Below, piece by piece: positions 13,621-16,173 of a stretch of DNA of 16,173 nucleotides. This DNA is from Patulibacter sp040675535 (GTDB taxonomy: Bacteria > Actinomycetota > Thermoleophilia > Solirubrobacterales > Solirubrobacteraceae). Positions within the stretch are counted from its first letter, which is position 1; each line of letters opens with the position of its first letter. Under the pieces are notes generated by a model that worked only from the letters and a program-made list of their open reading frames with translations, did not search any database and was not told where the DNA came from. Location: positions 1-16,173 of the forward strand of contig NZ_JBFAPC010000131.1 of the NCBI RefSeq assembly GCF_040675535.1. The letters are read 5' to 3'. A program made the translations under genes and the position numbers.

Positions 13621-15069
13621 TCAGCGGTGACGCGGGGCGAACTCGGGCACGCCCCAGCCGCCGCCACCGCCACCGGGCGTGGACGGCTGCGCGGCCTCCT
13701 GGCGACGCGCCGGGCGCGGCGCGATCCCGCCGCGCGACGCGCGGACGGGCTCGCGGGAGCCGCGGACGGGCTCCTGCTCGCGCTCGGGGCGCGAGGTGCT
13801 GCGGCGGACCGTGGTCGGCTCGACGTCGGCCGGCTGCAGGTGCGGCTGGTGGTCGTAGCCGGTCGCGACGACCGTGACCCAGACCTCGTCGCCCATCTTC
13901 TCGTCGACCTGCGCGCCGAAGATGATGTTCGCGTCGGGGTGCGCCGCGGCGCCGATCGCCTCGGCGGCCTCGTTGATCTCCCAGAGGGAGAGGTCGCCGC
14001 CGCCGACGACGGAGAGCAGGATCGCCTTGGCGCCGTCCATCGACGTCTCGAGCAGCGGGGAGCTGACGGCGCGCTCGGCGGCCTGGACCGCGCGGGACTC
14101 GCCGGTGCCGTGGCCGATGCCCAGCAGGGCCGCGCCGCGGTCCTGCATGATCGTGCGGACGTCCGCGAAGTCGAGGTTGATCAGGCCCGGGACCGTGACC
14201 AGCTCGGAGATGCCCTGCACGCCCTGGCGCAGGACGTCGTCGGCGACGCGGAAGGCGTCGACCATCGACGTGTTGCGCTCGAGCACCGACAGCAGGCGGT
14301 TGTTCGGGACGACGATGAGGGTGTCGACCTCCTCCGACAGCTCGCGGATGCCGATCTCGGCGGACTCCGCGCGGCGCTTGCCCTCGAAGGCGAACGGCTT
14401 GGTGACGATGCCGACGGTCAGCGCGCCGAGCTCGCGGGCGATGCGCGCCACGATCGGGGCGGCGCCGGTGCCGGTGCCGCCGCCCTCGCCGGCGGCGATG
14501 AAGACCATGTCCGCGCCGCGGAGCGTCGTCTTGATCTCGTCGTACTCCTCCATCGCGGCGGTGCGGCCGACGCCCGGGTTCGCGCCGGCGCCGAGGCCGC
14601 GCGTGGAGGACTGGCCGATGTGGATCGTCGCGTCCGCGGCGGAGTCCAGGAGGGACTGCGCGTCGGTGTTGATCGCGATGAACTCGACGCCCGTGATGCC
14701 GGCCTCGACCATGCGGTTGACGGCGTTGGTGCCGCCGCCGCCGACGCCGACGACGCGGATGACCGGGCCGTACGCGTTGTGCTGCGGCTGCTTGCGCTCG
14801 CCCCAGGCCTCGACGGTCGCGGCGGTCTGGGCGACGTGGTCGACGTAGCCCCCGGGACCGGCCTGGGCCAGCTCCTCACGGGTCGGCTCGACGTCCGACA
14901 GGCCGAGGATCTGGGCCGGATCGGCGTCGAGGCCGACGCGCGCCGGGTAGCGCGAGTCGTGCGCCGCCTGGGACGCCGCCGAGCCCGCGGGCACGTCGTC
15001 CGTCCGGCGGAAGAGGTCGGCCAGCGGGCCCTCGCGGAGGCTGGAGCGGTTCGGGTTCTGCGGGGTCAT
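13621..15069 (-). CDS. ftsZ: Cell division GTPase FtsZ with long N-terminal extension
   Basis: A 482-residue tubulin-like GTPase that builds the cytokinetic Z ring at the inner face of the membrane. The globular domain covers ~101-405: VVGVGGGGTNAVNRM (107-120), INTDAQSL, the tubulin signature GGGTGTG (196-202), VPNNRLL, and the T7 loop GLINLDFADV with Asn298, Asp300 and Asp303, so polymerisation and GTP hydrolysis should be intact. A basic, disordered linker (~410-465) contains tandem EPVRGSR/EPVRASR, and the tail GWGVPEFAPRHR fits the C-terminal peptide that binds FtsA/SepF/ZipA-type partners. Residues 1-100 are unusual, since most FtsZ have only ~10-15 residues before the core. They hold a possible short helix (LREGPLADLFRR, 11-22) and no recognised domain. 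ATG 15069 overlaps the parA stop (ATGA) and has AAGAGGTG 8 nt upstream, so the long form is well supported. Confidence 0.96.
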   Translation of the reverse strand: MTPQNPNRSSLREGPLADLFRRTDDVPAGSAASQAAHDSRYPARVGLDADPAQILGLSDVEPTREELAQAGPGGYVDHVAQTAATVEAWGERKQPQHNAYGPVIRVVGVGGGGTNAVNRMVEAGITGVEFIAINTDAQSLLDSAADATIHIGQSSTRGLGAGANPGVGRTAAMEEYDEIKTTLRGADMVFIAAGEGGGTGTGAAPIVARIARELGALTVGIVTKPFAFEGKRRAESAEIGIRELSEEVDTLIVVPNNRLLSVLERNTSMVDAFRVADDVLRQGVQGISELVTVPGLINLDFADVRTIMQDRGAALLGIGHGTGESRAVQAAERAVSSPLLETSMDGAKAILLSVVGGGDLSLWEINEAAEAIGAAAHPDANIIFGAQVDEKMGDEVWVTVVATGYDHQPHLQPADVEPTTVRRSTSRPEREQEPVRGSREPVRASRGGIAPRPARRQEAAQPSTPGGGGGGWGVPEFAPRHR

Positions 15070-15944
15070 GAGCGGAGCACCTCTTGAGCAAGGTCGCGGT
15101 AGGCCTGGGCGGCCGTACTGTCAGGGTCGTAGCGGAGCACCGACATCCCCTTGACGGGGGCCTCGGCGAAACGGATGGTCTTCCGCACGCGGGTCACGAA
15201 CATCTCGGCGCCGAAGTGCTCCTCGAGCATCTCCAGCGCCTCCTTGGCGTGCACGGTGCGGGTGTCCAGGAGGGTCGGGAGGATCCCCTGGATCTGCAGG
15301 CCCGGGTTGAGCTGCTCCCGGACCATGTCCACGGTCTGGCGCAGCTGGGCCAGCCCGCGCAGCGAGAGGTACTCGGCCTGGACGGGCACGATCACCTTGG
15401 ACGCGGCGCAGAGGGCGTTGATCGTCAGCAGCCCGAGCGAGGGCGGCGTGTCGATGCAGACGTAGTCGTAGTCGTCGCGGACGGCGCGCAGGGCGCGCTC
15501 GAGGGCCCGCTCGCGGCCGATCATCGGCGCCATCGCGACCTCGGCCGACGCCAGGTCGATCGAGGCGGCCGCGACGTCGATCTCGCAGCGGTGCGTGACC
15601 TCGGCGATCGGGTGGCCCTGGACGAGGACGTGGTACATCGACGGGACCACCTGGTCCGGGTCGAGGCCCTGCGACATCGTCAGGTTGCCCTGCGGGTCCA
15701 GGTCGATCGCCAGGACGCGGTGACCCTGCTCCTTGAGCGCCACGGCCAGGTTCAGCGTCGTCGTGGTCTTCGCGACGCCGCCCTTCTGGTTGGCCATCAC
15801 GATCACGGTCGGCCCCGCGGTGGGGGCCGGCGCGGCCGGGGGATCGGCCTGCACGACCGCGTGGCGGGGCGCGGCGGGTGCGCGGTCCAGCGCCGACCCG
15901 AAGGCGGCGCGCGAGACATGAGGTGGGAGCGAATCGGAGGACAC
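15066..15944 (-). CDS. ParA/MinD-family ATPase (Soj-like)
   Basis: A 292-residue deviant Walker ATPase. The A motif is NQKGGVAKTTTT (53-63) with signature Lys54 and P-loop Lys59; A' is AIDLDPQGN (79-87); Walker B is YDYVCIDTPPSLG. EYLSLRGLAQL and the C-terminal VLRYDPDSTAAQAYRDLAQEVL are ParA-like. Residues 1-44 are Pro/Ala-rich and probably disordered. There is no C-terminal MinD-type amphipathic helix, so nucleoid DNA rather than membrane is the likelier surface. GTG 15944 is the first start after an in-frame TGA at 15980-15978, but no ribosome binding site precedes it, so the exact N-terminus is uncertain. No parB is seen here. The stop overlaps ftsZ as ATGA, so both proteins should be made from one message. 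Related ATPases that act on FtsZ are MipZ and PomZ; a similar job here is inference. Confidence 0.92.
   Translation of the reverse strand: MSSDSLPPHVSRAAFGSALDRAPAAPRHAVVQADPPAAPAPTAGPTVIVMANQKGGVAKTTTTLNLAVALKEQGHRVLAIDLDPQGNLTMSQGLDPDQVVPSMYHVLVQGHPIAEVTHRCEIDVAAASIDLASAEVAMAPMIGRERALERALRAVRDDYDYVCIDTPPSLGLLTINALCAASKVIVPVQAEYLSLRGLAQLRQTVDMVREQLNPGLQIQGILPTLLDTRTVHAKEALEMLEEHFGAEMFVTRVRKTIRFAEAPVKGMSVLRYDPDSTAAQAYRDLAQEVLRS
15078..15085 (-). promoter_or_regulatory. Ribosome binding site of ftsZ
   Basis: AAGAGGTG ends 8 nt before ATG 15069, inside the 3' end of parA. It is the clearest Shine-Dalgarno in the window and decides the start giving the ~100-residue extension; no ATG or GTG in the right frame was found just before the GTPase core in the stretch checked. 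Confidence 0.75.
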
Positions 15945-16121
15945 GGTGCGGGGCCGGGCGTCGTGGACGTCCTGCGATCACCAGGTTCGCCGGGCCGCCC
16001 GGGGTTCCTTCCCGGTCCGTGCAATCCGTCGCGGGGCCCGGCCTCACTCCGCCGGAGCGACCACCACCGGCCCGAGCCTCGGTGAGGAACGACGCCAGCG
16101 GCGTGGCGGTCAGCGCGCTCA
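15945..16121 (-). other. Gap between upstream gene and parA, with an unresolved start at 16122
   Basis: About 177 bp without an assignable gene. ATG 16122 overlaps the preceding stop as TGATG, with AAGGCGGG ~8 nt upstream, and opens with MSALTATPLASFLTEA. Its frame is not the parA frame and simply runs on through parA in another frame, so it has no natural end. It may be chance, a leader, or a sign that the 5' part of parA has a frame change. No promoter was found. Confidence 0.3.
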
Positions 16122-16173
16122 TCAGGAGCCCGCCTTCGTGTCGTCCGTCGGGGCGTCGGCCTTGGGCTTCGGC
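16122..16173 (-). CDS. C-terminal tail of an unidentified protein, truncated by window end
   Basis: The frame ending in TGA at 16124-16122 encodes PKPKADAPTDDTKAGS, a charged Pro/Lys/Asp tail typical of a disordered C-terminus. Too little is present to name the protein. Its orientation and closeness suggest it lies upstream of parA-ftsZ in the same direction. An ftsQ or other division gene is possible from context only. Confidence 0.4.
   Translation of the reverse strand, partial: PKPKADAPTDDTKAGS

Noticed and set aside
13386..13673. N-terminal extension of the Ntn hydrolase up to 13673
   Set aside because: It would cover both ftsZ hairpins and overlap the end of ftsZ, and its translation is Arg/Pro-rich. 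Family similarity begins right after ATG 13385.
11721..13877. 718-codon plus-strand frame opposite the Ntn-hydrolase gene
   Set aside because: Antisense shadow with no domain; the opposite strand has an intact GGT-family active site.
1..16173. Insertion sequences, phage genes, attachment sites, CRISPR arrays, toxin-antitoxin pairs
   Set aside because: No transposase, integrase, direct-repeat array or small paired ORFs with known motifs were found; gene spacing and base composition look uniform.

Overview
The window is very GC-rich DNA with dense genes, many GTG starts and several 4-bp stop/start overlaps. The gene content points to a high-GC actinobacterium. It carries a mycobacterial-type methyltransferase/GH57 gene pair, a GMC / Baeyer-Villiger / esterase catabolic set, and ftsZ behind a ParA-type ATPase. 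I favour class Thermoleophilia (Solirubrobacter/Conexibacter/Patulibacter-like), but that placement is inference; no rRNA or other marker is present. The window looks like ordinary chromosome: no tRNA, insertion sequence, CRISPR array or phage gene was seen.

Layout. (a) 1-1296 (+): 5'-truncated gene for a secreted protein with an SH3-like module, followed by a strong bidirectional hairpin. (b) 1383-6086: a SAM methyltransferase (-) diverges, through a compact inverted-repeat promoter, from a methyltransferase-GH57 branching-enzyme operon (+). That operon resembles Rv3030-Rv3031 of the mycobacterial methylglucose lipopolysaccharide (MGLP) locus. A class I photolyase (-) converges on it with a 25-bp 3' overlap. 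(c) 6170-7259 (+): a LON-domain protein and a GNAT acetyltransferase, 1 nt apart. (d) 7243-7588 (-): the wreck of an EamA/DMT exporter with a frame-breaking internal deletion. (e) 7676-11684 (-): GMC alcohol dehydrogenase, Baeyer-Villiger monooxygenase and alpha/beta hydrolase, joined by two 4-bp overlaps. This order fits alcohol to ketone to ester/lactone to acid plus alcohol. (f) 11784-13385 (-): a gamma-glutamyltranspeptidase-family Ntn hydrolase lacking several residues of the classical gamma-glutamyl pocket. (g) 13621-16173 (-): a partial unknown gene, a ParA-family ATPase and ftsZ. ftsZ overlaps parA by ATGA, has a strong ribosome binding site, and encodes an unusual N-terminal extension of about 90-100 residues. 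Two hairpins follow ftsZ.

Most worth pursuing: the ParA-FtsZ pair without a neighbouring parB, with the extended FtsZ (a possible divisome-positioning module); the MGLP-like pair outside its usual context; and a shared CGTAGANT element 8-10 nt before three ATG codons, which suggests leaderless transcription.
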